From Phorcus lineatus (taxonomy: Eukaryota; Mollusca; Gastropoda; Trochida; Trochidae), in contig OV121083.1 of the NCBI GenBank assembly GCA_921293015.1, positions 32,356,908 to 32,420,907 on the forward strand: a stretch of DNA of 64,000 bases. The letters are read 5' to 3'. The translations under genes were made by a program, and so were the position numbers. This document shows, one piece after another, positions 12,110-23,074 of this stretch. Every line of letters starts with the position of its first letter. Within the stretch, counting starts at the first letter, position 1. Below the pieces are notes generated by a model. The model did no database searches. It was not told where the DNA came from and saw only the letters and a program-made list of their open reading frames with translations.

Positions 12110-13684
12110 AATTTTTCGGCTTATTTTTCAAGAGAAACCAGATGAAAAAACCTACACCCTCTGTACAGTAGAGCGAAGGATTAAGCGCAGCCATAATGCC
12201 GATCTAGATTAGATGTTCGCTGAGAGTTTGGAAACATTTGAAATAAAGCACCCATATCTCTCAAATATACATTTCCCGAAAATAAATCCAGCCTTGTTTC
12301 AACAATATGTCACCATTAGGAGAACTTAAAAAATGCTTCAAACTTGCCATTTGACTATAAATACGCTCTGGGGTGAACATTGCACTGCAATCATGCTCTC
12401 TCAAGCAAAGTGATTGGTCCTTTGAGAGGAGCTATTTATAGTCTCTCTAATCAAACATTCCGGCATGGTTTTGACTGGGATTTTTTCTGAAGCACTTCCA
12501 CCATGAATGTGCACGCTCATACAGCAGAATAGATATTGACATTCACTTCTCATAATTTTTTTAAGTTATCCTGATAAAGATGTTTACATTGAGCCGATGA
12601 CCCGCAAAACCACAATTTATGGATAATATTGTAAAATGCCCTTAATGTCTAATTTGCCAGTCATGTATTTCACTGCATTTAGAAACTATTATCAAAATAA
12701 AAAGAAAAAACTATTCCAATGAATATAAATTATGGTCCTAGGTTGTCTTTATAAAGGCTTTCAGCACTAAATACTGTCAATACAAATTTCACAGAAATTA
12801 TTGACAAAGTTTTCTCGAAATTAGTCTTCATTAACAGACCAATTGCTCGGGAGAGAGCAAGTGCAGAACAGTGTTCACCACAGAGCATTTTTTAGTCCAA
12901 TTGCGGATTTGTAGCATTGGTTACATGTGGTTGTAAAGAGCCCCATGTTGCTAGGAAATGTATATTTGAGAGGTATTTGAATGTAAGCAAATTCTTAGAG
13001 ATAAATCTTGATCTAATCTTGGTCGAGATCAGCATTATTACTGCGCTTACTCCTCCACTCTACTGTACAGAGGCTGTAGGTTTTTTCATCGAGTTCCTCT
13101 GCTTGCGTCTGAACCGTTAGTACACAAGGTCTATAAAGCCAGATGTGCTTATGATATGGCATGGCCTGTAATCTGGTTTTAAACTTTGCACATTTTCTAC
13201 AACCCAACCAGAAATGCAACACCTTGAAACATCCAAGTTGGGACCCATTACAGTTGACCCATTACAGTTGACCCATTACAGTTGACCCACAGTTGGGCTG
13301 ATTCTTATTTATCAGCTAGTACATTCATAAAAAATAATCAACAAGACCTTCAGGGCTCAGTGAGGTCGCATTTGTAATCAATCAAAATATCTTGTTGGAT
13401 ATGGGACACTAAGCTGAACCCTTTATGAATGGACTTTCTTTGTCCTTGTAATTCCCTAATGCAAAGCAATGTTTTGTTTTACACATGCTCTGTTTGTGCT
13501 ACCTATGTTTTACATATTTGCATCATGCTCTACTTGTCCAAAGGAGAATGCCAGGTGACCGGTTGATAAAGGCTCTTAATCAAAGTTGAAAATCAGTAAT
13601 CAAGTGCTTTCAGTTTCAAATCTCTGAGCTCCACTTAACCAATTTAACAATAAGTGATAGCCTATTTTTGAAACCTTTTTTATG
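12110..13684. other. Intergenic stretch with short repeats
   Basis: No gene is recognised. Two related inverted segments, near 12140-12215 and 13000-13100, share 'ctctgtacagtagag' and 'gatctagatt'-like bases. This suggests the arms of a ~0.95-kb foldback element. A 14-bp tandem (gttgacccattaca, about three copies) lies at 13250-13295. Confidence 0.4.
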
Positions 13685-13696
13685 AAAGTGGGAGGA

Positions 13697-14015
13697 GTGA
13701 GTGAGTGAGTGAGTTGGGGTTTAACGCCGCTTTCAAGATTATTTCACTTATATTGCGGCTGCTAGTATTATTGCAGGGAGAAAGCCCGCAACACCATTGT
13801 GGCTATGCATTGCGGTGAAACCTGCGAGCATCGGCTGGAACTAGCAAACCATGGATGGTACAGCGCTGAAACTCAGTGTAGCATTGCACCCAAACCTGAC
13901 TGCGTGCAGAACAGTTCTCTACTGCAGACAAAGTTGTCGAGCCCCTGGCGGGATTCGAACCCCGGACCTCTTGATCCGCAGCTGAAAGCGCTAACCACTG
14001 CGCTATCCCGCCCCC
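13697..14015 (-). mobile_element. tRNA-derived SINE, full length
   Basis: On the minus strand it begins with a G-rich start and tRNA-like A box (TAGCGCAGTGGTTAGCG), then B box GGTTCGAATCC, a conserved body, and a tail read on plus as gtgagtgagtgagtgag. It is flanked by a 12-bp direct repeat, AAAGTGGGAGGA, at 13685-13696 and 14016-14027: a clean target-site duplication. It is a retroposon, not a tRNA gene. Confidence 0.92.
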
Positions 14016-14099
14016 AAAGTGGGAGGAAAAACTGTTTCTTTTTCATCTTTCCTTCAAAAAGATAAAAATAAATGAATGACAGAAATTGGAAATCAAAAT

Positions 14100-15750
14100 T
14101 AAAGAGTGTGAAGACAATATGAGAAAATGTTTTTCAAAACATAGATGAAGCCTTATTCTATTAACTTTTCAAAATATAAGATTGAACTAGAAAAGTTAAA
14201 GGAAGAGGATTAAAAGGTATTCAAATTAGAAATAGAATTTTATGGTATGAAGAGGGTGAAAAGCCTTCAAAATACTTCAGTAATCTAGAAATAAGAATTT
14301 TTGTCAACTAATCAAAAAGAAGATTGTTACTGAAAAAAGTTAGATAACAGATTCCATGTCTATTTTAAGACAACTAAGAACATTTTATGATAAATTTTAT
14401 TCATCAAATGAGGATCTTTTGGAAAATGTTAAGACACCAACATTAGATGACAAATAAAAGGATGAACTTGTGAAAGATATCAATCTGGAAAAAATCACCT
14501 TTACGGAAGAGGATAGAAGGATTCCCTATTGATTTTTTCAAATTTTCCTTGAAAGACCTTTAAGGATTGGTTTTCAAATGAGGTTTCTGCGAAGAATGAA
14601 TTATCTTTGACAATGAAGAGAGGGGTTATAACATGCATACCTAAAGCAAATAAACACAGAACTCTACTAAAAATCACTCTTCTGAAATAGCTCCTGCATA
14701 AGTAATCGCTTTTAAAGGACTTTGGACCTACTAATACATGGAAAAATACCATATTATATCCCAGGCTGAACTATTAGAGAAGATGCAAGATGGTTATATG
14801 ACATCATGTTCGAAGCTAAAGCTAGAAATATAAAAGGCTTATTAGTTCTCATTGATTTTGAAAAGTCCTTCAACACACGTTTCGAAGGACTTATTAAATC
14901 ACTTGAACAGATGTTCTTCTCTTATTTTATCTGGGATTATAAAAAAGATAAAATAAAAAGGATCACAATGAAAAGATTAAAGACTGAAGGAGGATTGGGT
15001 ATGGTTGATATAAAAACATTTATTGTAGCTCTTAAATTAGCCTCTCTTAAACTTAGAAAATCACCTGGTATTAATCCAAGTTATATACCTTTCAATATTT
15101 TCAAATATGGAGCAAACGTTGCCAAAGCCATTATGGCCTAATCACAAGTTCAAGGACCCACACCATGTTGTGAGACACTTGGCTGATAATGACTTACTGA
15201 CTATTTCAGATGTATGTGATGCACATAGATCCATGCCCTTTGATGAGATAAAAGCAAAATACAAAACAAGAGGGAGAGTACTAGATTATAGTCATCTTCT
15301 TAACATCTTACATTGGAAATATATGTCATTAACCAGATAAATCAAATATCAACATTTACCAACGTTTTCTGAAGTCTACAAAAGGGTCAACATTGTATTA
15401 TGAGAAGCTGATTTCAAAACATGATAAACTAAAAACATTTGTCATAAATGTGTTAATGAATCAAATCATTATTTCTGCCAAAAAGTATATCAATTAATGT
15501 AGTATAAAGAATTTATATTCCAAATTCAGTGATTAAAAAAACCAATAAAACAGATATTTCTAATAGAAAATATTATTGCCAAAAGAAATTAATGAAATGG
15601 AAAAATTCAATAATAAGTGGTTTCAACTCAATCCATAATTCAAAAACTAATTACGATTGCATTTCTAAAGTAATCATTCCTTAAATTCTTCTATTGTAAT
15701 ACCTGTATGTTGTATGTTGAATATTACTGACTGTAACTTTTAGGAAAAAA
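14100..15750 (+). pseudogene. Decayed L1-like LINE reverse transcriptase
   Basis: Broken reading frames carry reverse-transcriptase landmarks in order: a GVITCIPKANKHRTLL-like block near 14620-14670, then VLIDFEKSFNTRFEGL (the AFDT block) at 14845-14890. A post-RT block follows (FFSYFIWDYKKDKIKR, EGGLGMVDIK) at 14925-15010. The latter pattern is typical of the L1 clade. The catalytic FADD block is missing between the second and third blocks, so an internal deletion has occurred. Frameshifts and stops are frequent. The region ends in an A-rich stretch at 15740-15760. It is inactive. Confidence 0.75.
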
Positions 15751-15779
15751 AAGAAAAAAAGTGCTTTCAGTTTGAAATC

Positions 15780-18184
15780 TGAGTTCCACTTATGTAGTCC
15801 TCCACTCATGTAGTTCTCTACTCCTGTAGTCCTCCACTCCTGTAGTTCTCTACTTATGTAGTCCTCTACCTATGTAGTCCTCTACCTATGTAGTTCTCCA
15901 CTCATGTAGTTCTCTACTCCTGTAGTTCTCCACTCTTATAGTCCTCCACTCCTGTAGTCCTCTACACCTGTAGTTCTCCGCTCTTATAGTCCTCCGCTCC
16001 TGTAGTTCTCCGCTCTTGTAGTCCTCCACTCTTATCGTCCTCCACTCATGTAGTCCTCCACTCTTATAGTCCTCCACTCATGTCATTCTCCACTCTTATA
16101 GTCCTCCACTCATGTAGTTCTCTACTCCTGTAGTCCTCCGCTCCTGTAGTTCTCTGCTCCTGTAGTCCTCCACTCCTGTAGTTCTCTGCTATTGTAGTCC
16201 TCCACTCTTATAGTCCTCCACTCATGTAGTTCTCTACTCCTGTAGTCCTCCGCTCCTGTAGTTCTCTGCTCCTGTAGTCCTCCGCTCCTGTAGTTCTCTG
16301 CTCTTGTAGTCCTCCACTCTTATAGTCCTCCACTCATGTAGTTCTCTACTCCTGTAGTCCTCTACTCCTGTAGTTCTCCACTCTTATAGTCCTCCACTCC
16401 TGTAGTCCTCCACTCATGTAGTTCTCCACTCCTGTAGTTCTCTACTCCTGTAGTCCTCTACACCTGTAGTTCTCCACTCTTGTAGTCCTCCACTCCTGTA
16501 GTCCTCCACTCATGTAGTTCTCCACTCCTGTAGTCCTCCACTCTTATAGTCCTTCACTCATGTAGTTCTCCACTCCTGTAGTTCTCTACTCCTGTAGTCC
16601 TCTACACCTGTAGTTCTCCACTCTTATAGTCCTCCACTCCTGCAGTCCTCCACTCATGTAGTTCTCCACTCCTGTAGTCCTCTACTCATGTAGTTCTCCA
16701 CTCATGTAGTCCTCCACTCATGTAGTCCTCTACTCCTGTAGTTCTCCGCTCCTGTAGTTCTCCACTCCTGTAGTCCTCCACTCATGTAGTCCTTTACTCC
16801 TGTAGTTCTCCGCTCCTGTAGTCCTCTACACCTGTAGCCTCTACTCCTGTAGTTCTCTACTCCTGTAGTCCTCCACTCATGTAGTCCTCTACTCCTGTAG
16901 TCCTCTACTCCTGTAGACCTCTACTCCTGTAGTTCTCTACTCCTGTAGTTCTCCGCTCCTGTAGTTCTCCACTCCTGTAGTCCTCCACTCCTGTAGTCCT
17001 CCACTCATGTAGTCCTTTACTCTTGTAGTTCTCCGCTCCTGTATTCCTCTACACCTGTAGCCTCTACTCCTGTAGTTCTCTACTCCTGTAGTCCTCTACT
17101 CCTGTAGTCCTCTACTCCTGTAGTCCTCTACTCCTGTAGTCCTCTACTCCTGTAGATCTCTACACCTGTAGTTCTCTACTCCTGTAGTTCTTCACTCATG
17201 TAGTCCTCTACACCTGTAGTTCACTACTCCTGTAGTCCTCCACTCATGTAGTCCTCTACTCCTGTAGTTCTCTACTCCTGTAGTCCTCTACTCCTGTAGA
17301 TCTCTACTCCTGTAGTCCTCTACTCCTGTAGTTCTCTACTCCTGTAGTTCTCTACTCCTGTAGTCCTCTACTCATGTAGTCCTCTACTCCTGTAGTTCTC
17401 TACTCCTGTAGTCCTCTACACCTGTAGTTCACTACTCCTGTAGTCCTCCACTCATGTAGTCCTCTACTCCTGTTGTTCTCTACTCCTGTAGTTCTCCACT
17501 CATGTAGTCCTCTACTCCTGTAGTTCTCCACTCATGTAGTCCTCTACACCTGTAGTTCACTACTCCTGTAGTTCTCCACTCATGTAGTCCTCTACTCATG
17601 TAGTCCTCTCCTCATGTAGTCCTCTACACCTGTAGTCCTCTACTCCTGTAGTTCTCCACTCATGTAGTCCTCTACACCTGTAGTCCTCTCCTCATGTAGT
17701 CCTCTACACCTGTAGTTCACTACTCCTGTAGTCCTCTACTCCTGTAGTTCTCCACTCATGTAGTCCTCTACTCCTGTAGTTCTCTACTCCTGTAGTTCTC
17801 CACTCCTGTAGTTCTCCACTCATGTAGTCCTCTACACCTGTAGTTCTCTACTTATGTAGTCCTCTACCTATGTAGTTCTCCACTCATGTAGTTCTCCACT
17901 CTTATAGTCCTCCGCTCCTGTAGTTCTCCGCTCTTGTAGTCCTCCACTCTTATCGTCCTCCACTCATGTAGTCCTCCACTCTTATAGTCCTCCACTCATG
18001 TCATTCTCCACTCTTATAGTCCTCCACTCATGTAGTTCTCTACTCCTGTAGTCCTCCGCTCCTGTAGTTCTCTGCTCCTGTAGTCCTCCACTCCTGTAGT
18101 TCTCTGCTATTGTAGTCCTCCACTCTTATAGTCCTCCACTCATGTAGTTCTCTACTCCTGTAGTCCTCCGCTCCTGTAGTTCTC
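15780..18184. repeat. 16-bp satellite array, left block
   Basis: The unit is tgtagtcctccactcc, with variants (ttctc, ctcta, cttatag, acacc). The pattern of variants is itself repeated. The segment starting at 15841 (tgtagttctctacttatg) recurs at 17839, so a block of about 2 kb is tandemly duplicated. The second block is cut by the retrotransposon at 18185-23074 and continues at 23075. The minus-strand ORF at 15886-16077 is only the translated repeat. Confidence 0.95.
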
Positions 18185-18249
18185 CTATACTCCATTCAGT
18201 ACTACAAACAACATAACAATATTTGGAATATCATGTGCGGTGCACTCCT

Positions 18250-18906
18250 TTTATTCTGTACAACACATTACAGTCGTCATCATCATCAATACATCATCAT
18301 CATCATCATCACATCCCATTACAACATCGTTTAACGTCATCATCTTAACGTAATTCACGGTTAATGGCACTGTCATACGATTCCCACGTATTATCATGAC
18401 TCGTCAGCACACATATTATACAAATACTCACACGTATTATCATAGCTCGCAAGCACCATATTATACAAATACTCACACGTTTTATCATAGCTCGCCAGCA
18501 CACATATACAAATACCCACACGTATTATCATAGCTCGCCAGCACACATACAAATACCCACACGTATTATCATAGCTCGCCAGCACACATATACATGCAAT
18601 CAATTCCACGTAATATCATGGTTCGTCAGCCCATATATACAAATACACACACGTATTATCACGGCTCGCCAGCCATAAATCAAAAGAACATACTTACAAA
18701 CATACCATCATGGCTCGTCAACAAGAACAATGTATAACTCGTAAGTATTATCATGACTTGCCAACTCAAATAGCATACAAATACCACACGTATTATGATG
18801 CTTCGTCTGAAAAGACTATACCAATCTTCATATTTTTCAGAACTCACAGTATACTGGCACAAAATTATCCACCGAATTAAAAAGATACAATATGTATCGA
18901 CACCGG
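18250..18906. repeat. Spacer of the retrotransposon with ~58-bp tandem repeats
   Basis: Between B2 and A2, units with 'acacgtattatcatagctcg' and 'ccagcacacatatacaaata' recur about seven times, with a short ATC run at about 18280-18310. The small minus ORFs here are products of the repeats. It may correspond to the non-coding 3' region of the element. Confidence 0.8.
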
Positions 18907-19086
18907 TCAAAACCTGACTCGAGCGCACCGCAACTGAGAATGCGCTTACAATTCGCGCCTTTACTTATATACTCATAACAACGCCCTCTAGTGGACATCA
19001 TCACCTGACCATATAGTACTTTCCTACGCCAGGAGAAAATAATTTCATTCTAATTCGTACCTCAAACGAAAGAAATTATATTTCTC
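18907..19086 (-). repeat. Split direct repeat A2
   Basis: This 180-bp segment is repeated at 22895-23074 (A1) with no differences that I can see. It begins (plus) tcaaaacctgactcgagcg and ends attatatttctc. Confidence 0.92.
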
Positions 19087-19151
19087 CTATACTCCATTCA
19101 GTACTACAAACAACATAACAATATTTGGAATATCATGTGCGGTGCACTCCT
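19087..19151 (-). repeat. Split direct repeat B1
   Basis: This 65-bp segment, beginning ctatactccattcag on plus, is identical to B2 at 18185-18249 and sits directly against A2. Confidence 0.92.
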
Positions 19152-19171
19152 GAGACTCAAAGAACGGGTAA

Positions 19172-20203
19172 CTAAAGACCCAGGGAAAGAGAAACTTTCA
19201 ATCTGTTTTCTACACTATCCTTTATATAGCCATCTTTGGCTCTTTCACTTTTCCATCGTCCATGCCGTTTGAAAAACCTATCAGGGATTCCTCGATTTGC
19301 AGCAACAGAAGCCCCACCTGATCTCAGACTATGCAAACCATAGCATTTAATGTCAGACACATGAGGTTTAAAGGCTTCGATGAAAACTTCTCGTAAACGA
19401 GTATAAGACATAGGTTTGTTTTCAGATCTAAAACTATAACCATCTTTTGTCTTGCACAAATTTCTAAACACATATGAGTCATCATGATGGTTTAATGATG
19501 ATAGTTTCAAATACTTCTCTAGACACTTCACAGGACACATCTTTGTGTCAGTTCTACCAATAACCAACCACGCTCCGTCCCGATACACATCTGTTTTAGA
19601 ACTTTCTATGAAAACTGTCATGTACGCATCATAAAAGATGAGATCGCCAAATTTCACGTTCAATAACTCAGAAGAACGCAAAAAACCAGCAAAAGCAAGA
19701 AGACACATAGATACAGTTCTCAAATTATATACATTTGGTTCGTGCATTTTATCTTCAAACATCTTTTTAAGCACTTCTAAAGTAATGGGCTCCTTTTTCC
19801 TTACAGGTTTGGCTAATTTACGCTTAGCAGCCTCTAGCACATTAGCAACTAATGCATTATCAGTTGGAGATAATAAACCAACTATGTTATGAAAATGTCT
19901 AATACTATAAAACGCATTCTGTACAGGAGATAAGGACTCCGATCTCTGTATTACGGATAACAGGTATACAGCACTATGTAAGGGACTTAACGGTAACACC
20001 GTTGACATACCGTTAGTAATAGCCCACCTTTTCCATGCACGGAAACCATACTCATACTTTTTGCACGTAGAAGACGCTCTTGCATGAGACAAAAGATCCG
20101 GCACGTCTCCAGCTAGCTGTCTCACGCTCGGCGGCAGCGTCACTAACTCCTCGGCAAACACGTGCAAAAATACATCTGTAACACAAAATTCAATACTGTA
20201 CAT
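19172..20203 (-). CDS. Tyrosine recombinase of Ngaro/DIRS-type element
   Basis: The 343-residue frame integrates the element's circular DNA intermediate by site-specific strand exchange. The tyrosine-recombinase residues are all visible: R176 in FLRSSELL, H291-x-x-R294 in LHSLRSGGAS, H314 in RHGRWKS and Y326 in DGYIKDS. A core-binding-like N-terminal half (residues 40-130) contains a conserved-looking KYEYGFRAWKRW. The ORF is uninterrupted and overlaps the end of the RT frame by 14 bases. It could alternatively be called a phage-integrase-family protein, but the neighbours make the retroelement role clear. Confidence 0.92.
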   Translation of the reverse strand: MYSIEFCVTDVFLHVFAEELVTLPPSVRQLAGDVPDLLSHARASSTCKKYEYGFRAWKRWAITNGMSTVLPLSPLHSAVYLLSVIQRSESLSPVQNAFYSIRHFHNIVGLLSPTDNALVANVLEAAKRKLAKPVRKKEPITLEVLKKMFEDKMHEPNVYNLRTVSMCLLAFAGFLRSSELLNVKFGDLIFYDAYMTVFIESSKTDVYRDGAWLVIGRTDTKMCPVKCLEKYLKLSSLNHHDDSYVFRNLCKTKDGYSFRSENKPMSYTRLREVFIEAFKPHVSDIKCYGLHSLRSGGASVAANRGIPDRFFKRHGRWKSERAKDGYIKDSVENRLKVSLSLGL

Positions 20204-22511
20204 TCAGTGCCACCATTTGGAAATTTAAATTGCTTATACCAAACAAGCCGTTACCTTGTCTACTCGGCACATACGCCTCTTTATGCGTAGGTAAGTATAT
20301 AATATCTTTAACCTGAGCTATGAAAGCACCCCTGGGACACAACAGGGGCCAGAAACTTGCAGAATACCATTGAGGTACTACTAAAGTGGCTTTACAATGA
20401 CTTCTAGACAAATGTTGTATCACCCTAGCCACTAAATATACTGGAGGCACTATCCAACAATTTCCTTCATTCCAGTTCATAGTAAATGCATCCACTCCTC
20501 GCGAACCCGGGTTCCAAAACCTTGAGTAAAACCGGGCGACCTTGTTATTATAATATGAAGCAAACATGTCTACATCATATGGACCCCAAATAGAATTCAT
20601 ATGTTGGAACACAACATCGGCAATTCCCCAATCGTCAGAGTCTATGATTTTACTGAGGTAATCTGCTCTTTCGTTTTCAGAACGAGGTAACCACTGCATC
20701 TCTAAATGAATCTGGTTTTCAATGCACACATGGAATATCTTCAAAGCAATATTCTGCAAATGCTTCTTCATTGATCCTTTAGATACAATAATGTCAACAT
20801 TCTTATTGTCTGTAAACCACTTAACTCGTTGTGATTTTAACTTGGACAAAATACTCTGTATAACCATGTACACGGCTTTTAACTCTCTGTAGGTAGAACT
20901 TTCTTTAGCCTCAGTTGATGACCACTGACCATGTGATTGAACATCGCCATATTGAACACAGTACCCCCCGTACCCGACATTACTTGCATCACTATATACA
21001 ATCCGTGTAACGGTATTCTGCTCAATCAAACGCTTCTCAGTGTAGTAGGCTATATTTCCCATCCAAAACTGAAGCTGTTGGATACTAAGATCTGAGAGGC
21101 GTACATTGTCATTCCAGGAACCAATATCGACAGTTTGTAGAGACAATGACCTCGTCATAAGCTGAGCTACAGAACCGAGCACGATACTCATGCTTATAAT
21201 CTGACCTACTACAGAGGCAACCTTCCTAGCGGGAACAGTCCCGTTATACAACAACAATTCTTCAACACACTGCATAAGCTTGTCAACTTTCCTTTGAGGT
21301 ATTGACAAAACCATTGACCTTGTATTGATAATAAGCCCCAACCATTCCAAGCTTTGACACGGTTCCCACAACGACTTTTCTACTTTGGGTACGAAACCTG
21401 AAGAAATGATATCCTGTTTTACAACATTTGCAATCTCAGTAGTACTCTCATTAGAGTCACAGGCAAAAAGACCGTCATCTAAAAAGGTAACAACATTATA
21501 GCCTTTACCTCTCCAATGTTTCACCAACTGCCGAGTTACTTTTGTAAATACATATGGCGCAGAGGTTAACCCAAACGGTAAAACAAGGAACTTATAAAAC
21601 TTCCTAACCCCTCCGTTTACCCATGAAAATCCAAGAAACTGAATATGTCCATCAAATATATCTAAATGGTGATAGGCAGAGTGGATGTCAAACTTTACGA
21701 CCCAATCTTTTTTATGAATATACAGCAAAGCTGTCCTCCAGTCTTCATACTTCACGGATTCCTTCCATACATGTGTGTTCACCACTGATAAATCCAAGAT
21801 CAGTCTCTTTTTACCTGAGGATTGAACAGAAACCGAAAGGGGGTTTACTACTGTAGGTTTGTAAGACAATTCAACTACCAAACCTTTTCGTACCAAATCA
21901 TCAATAGCTTCTGCAACAAAGTCTTGATATGTCATCGCTGATTTATTGTTGTTAAATTCCATGATGGGCGGAGTGGAATAGAAAGGAATTCTGTAGCCAT
22001 TTTCTAAAATGTCAAGCACAAAATTAGAACAACCTATACTACGCCAAAAGTTGATATTGCTTTTCAATCTACCCTTCACGATTATCTCTGCATGTCCCTG
22101 CTCGTATTCAACATAATCATGAGTCAAAGCACCATCATCATCATCATCATCAGTAATATCATACTTAACTTTGGCATGTTCACTAGTACTGTCCTCCAGC
22201 TCCTGATGTGCGTCCTGGTGTAGCTGATTGCTGCTGAGCGCAGGTATAGGGACAGTGACGTCGCCAGTGTGTGAAACTTCCGCACGAGAAACAGGCTCCA
22301 GCGGAAGAACTCCTGCGAAAGGGCTGATTGACGCTAGGCACAGACTCAGAAGAAGTGACAGTAGCAGAAGCAGCACGAACTCCTCGACCCCTGCTGTATG
22401 GACTCCGTGTGAAACGCGCATTTTTGGCCTTGAATTTCCGGACTGCTTTATTTTCCGCCCTAGAAATACGCTTATCATCGTCGGAATCTTCTGCCAGATC
22501 CCGAGAAACAT
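20190..22511 (-). CDS. Reverse transcriptase-RNase H polyprotein (pol)
   Basis: This is a 773-residue frame. After a low-complexity N-terminal part with an acidic run (residues 121-126), the RT domain begins near residue 148 with LKSNINFWRSIG, typical of DIRS/Ngaro elements. Its catalytic box is VTFLDDGLF (residues 341-349), and LPFGLTSAPYVF precedes it. RNase H residues are visible: D507 (YSDAS), E543 (YRELKAV), D568 (FTDNK) and D617 (ERADYLSK). The C-terminal section (DVDMFASYYN, then VDAFTMNW) is shared with DIRS-like pol proteins. I see no separate methyltransferase domain, which favours Ngaro. The first ~110 residues overlap gag, so the true start may lie further in. Confidence 0.9.
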   Translation of the reverse strand: MFLGIWQKIPTMISVFLGRKIKQSGNSRPKMRVSHGVHTAGVEEFVLLLLLSLLLSLCLASISPFAGVLPLEPVSRAEVSHTGDVTVPIPALSSNQLHQDAHQELEDSTSEHAKVKYDITDDDDDDGALTHDYVEYEQGHAEIIVKGRLKSNINFWRSIGCSNFVLDILENGYRIPFYSTPPIMEFNNNKSAMTYQDFVAEAIDDLVRKGLVVELSYKPTVVNPLSVSVQSSGKKRLILDLSVVNTHVWKESVKYEDWRTALLYIHKKDWVVKFDIHSAYHHLDIFDGHIQFLGFSWVNGGVRKFYKFLVLPFGLTSAPYVFTKVTRQLVKHWRGKGYNVVTFLDDGLFACDSNESTTEIANVVKQDIISSGFVPKVEKSLWEPCQSLEWLGLIINTRSMVLSIPQRKVDKLMQCVEELLLYNGTVPARKVASVVGQIISMSIVLGSVAQLMTRSLSLQTVDIGSWNDNVRLSDLSIQQLQFWMGNIAYYTEKRLIEQNTVTRIVYSDASNVGYGGYCVQYGDVQSHGQWSSTEAKESSTYRELKAVYMVIQSILSKLKSQRVKWFTDNKNVDIIVSKGSMKKHLQNIALKIFHVCIENQIHLEMQWLPRSENERADYLSKIIDSDDWGIADVVFQHMNSIWGPYDVDMFASYYNNKVARFYSRFWNPGSRGVDAFTMNWNEGNCWIVPPVYLVARVIQHLSRSHCKATLVVPQWYSASFWPLLCPRGAFIAQVKDIIYLPTHKEAYVPSRQGNGLFGISNLNFQMVALNVQY

Positions 22512-22887
22512 AATTTTTTACAGTTTCCCATCCACCATCAGAAGTGTCCGCAATCCGTATCAACTTGTTTCTCTGTTTAATACGTTCTACCTCTGCATCC
22601 ACAATCTCCGTGGCGTATTCAAACTTCTTATATTCAAGAGCAAACTTTATTTGCTCCAAACTGTCCAAAGTATCAGAATTAAAGTTGAACTGGATTTTAT
22701 TACCTTCTTTTTTCCACACTATATCTTTCGCCGCTTTCAACTTCGTCAATTCTTTGGATGTCTTAAGAAATTCGCTACGAAAGGACTCCAACCGACTCTC
22801 CACAGATTGGACAATTTCAGCTTTAGATTGAGTTAACTGCGAACATATTTCGTCCAACTTCTCGGAAATAGGTATATTCTGATCCAT
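22183..22887 (-). CDS. Gag-like zinc-knuckle protein of Ngaro/DIRS-type element
   Basis: I chose the ATG at 22887 (MDQNIPISEKLDEI) because the longer upstream extension of the open frame (to 22992) lies inside direct repeat A1. The product is about 234 residues. The N-terminal half is charged and helical (KLDEICSQLTQSKAEIVQSV). A CCHC zinc knuckle, CFSCGSFTHWRRHC, sits near the C-terminus. It is likely the RNA-binding structural protein of the element. Its 3' end overlaps the RT frame by about 330 bases in a different frame. Confidence 0.82.
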   Translation of the reverse strand: MDQNIPISEKLDEICSQLTQSKAEIVQSVESRLESFRSEFLKTSKELTKLKAAKDIVWKKEGNKIQFNFNSDTLDSLEQIKFALEYKKFEYATEIVDAEVERIKQRNKLIRIADTSDGGWETVKNYVSRDLAEDSDDDKRISRAENKAVRKFKAKNARFTRSPYSRGRGVRAASATVTSSESVPSVNQPFRRSSSAGACFSCGSFTHWRRHCPYTCAQQQSATPGRTSGAGGQY

Positions 22888-22894
22888 AATAAAT

Positions 22895-23074
22895 TCAAAA
22901 CCTGACTCGAGCGCACCGCAACTGAGAATGCGCTTACAATTCGCGCCTTTACTTATATACTCATAACAACGCCCTCTAGTGGACATCATCACCTGACCAT
23001 ATAGTACTTTCCTACGCCAGGAGAAAATAATTTCATTCTAATTCGTACCTCAAACGAAAGAAATTATATTTCTC
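22895..23074 (-). repeat. Split direct repeat A1 (element 5' end)
   Basis: This 180-bp copy of A2 forms the left terminus in element orientation. The gag start codon lies just inside it. Confidence 0.92.

Larger units (their letters stand above)
18185..23074 (-). mobile_element. Ngaro/DIRS-type tyrosine-recombinase retrotransposon, apparently intact
   Basis: A 4.9-kb element carries three open frames on minus: gag-like, RT-RNase H and tyrosine recombinase. It has split direct repeats instead of LTRs. A1 (22895-23074) equals A2 (18907-19086), 180 bp each. B1 (19087-19151) equals B2 (18185-18249), 65 bp each. In element orientation the order is A1-ORFs-B1-A2-spacer-B2. The contiguous B1/A2 join reproduces the sequence expected if the element ends were joined in a circle. 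There is no target-site duplication, as expected for tyrosine-recombinase integration. The four bases tctc occur at both edges, so the exact ends are ambiguous by 4 bp. Intact frames suggest a recent insertion. Confidence 0.9.

Noticed and set aside
22228..22836. Plus-strand ORFs across the retrotransposon
   Set aside because: They are antisense shadows of the gag and pol frames, with no recognised features.
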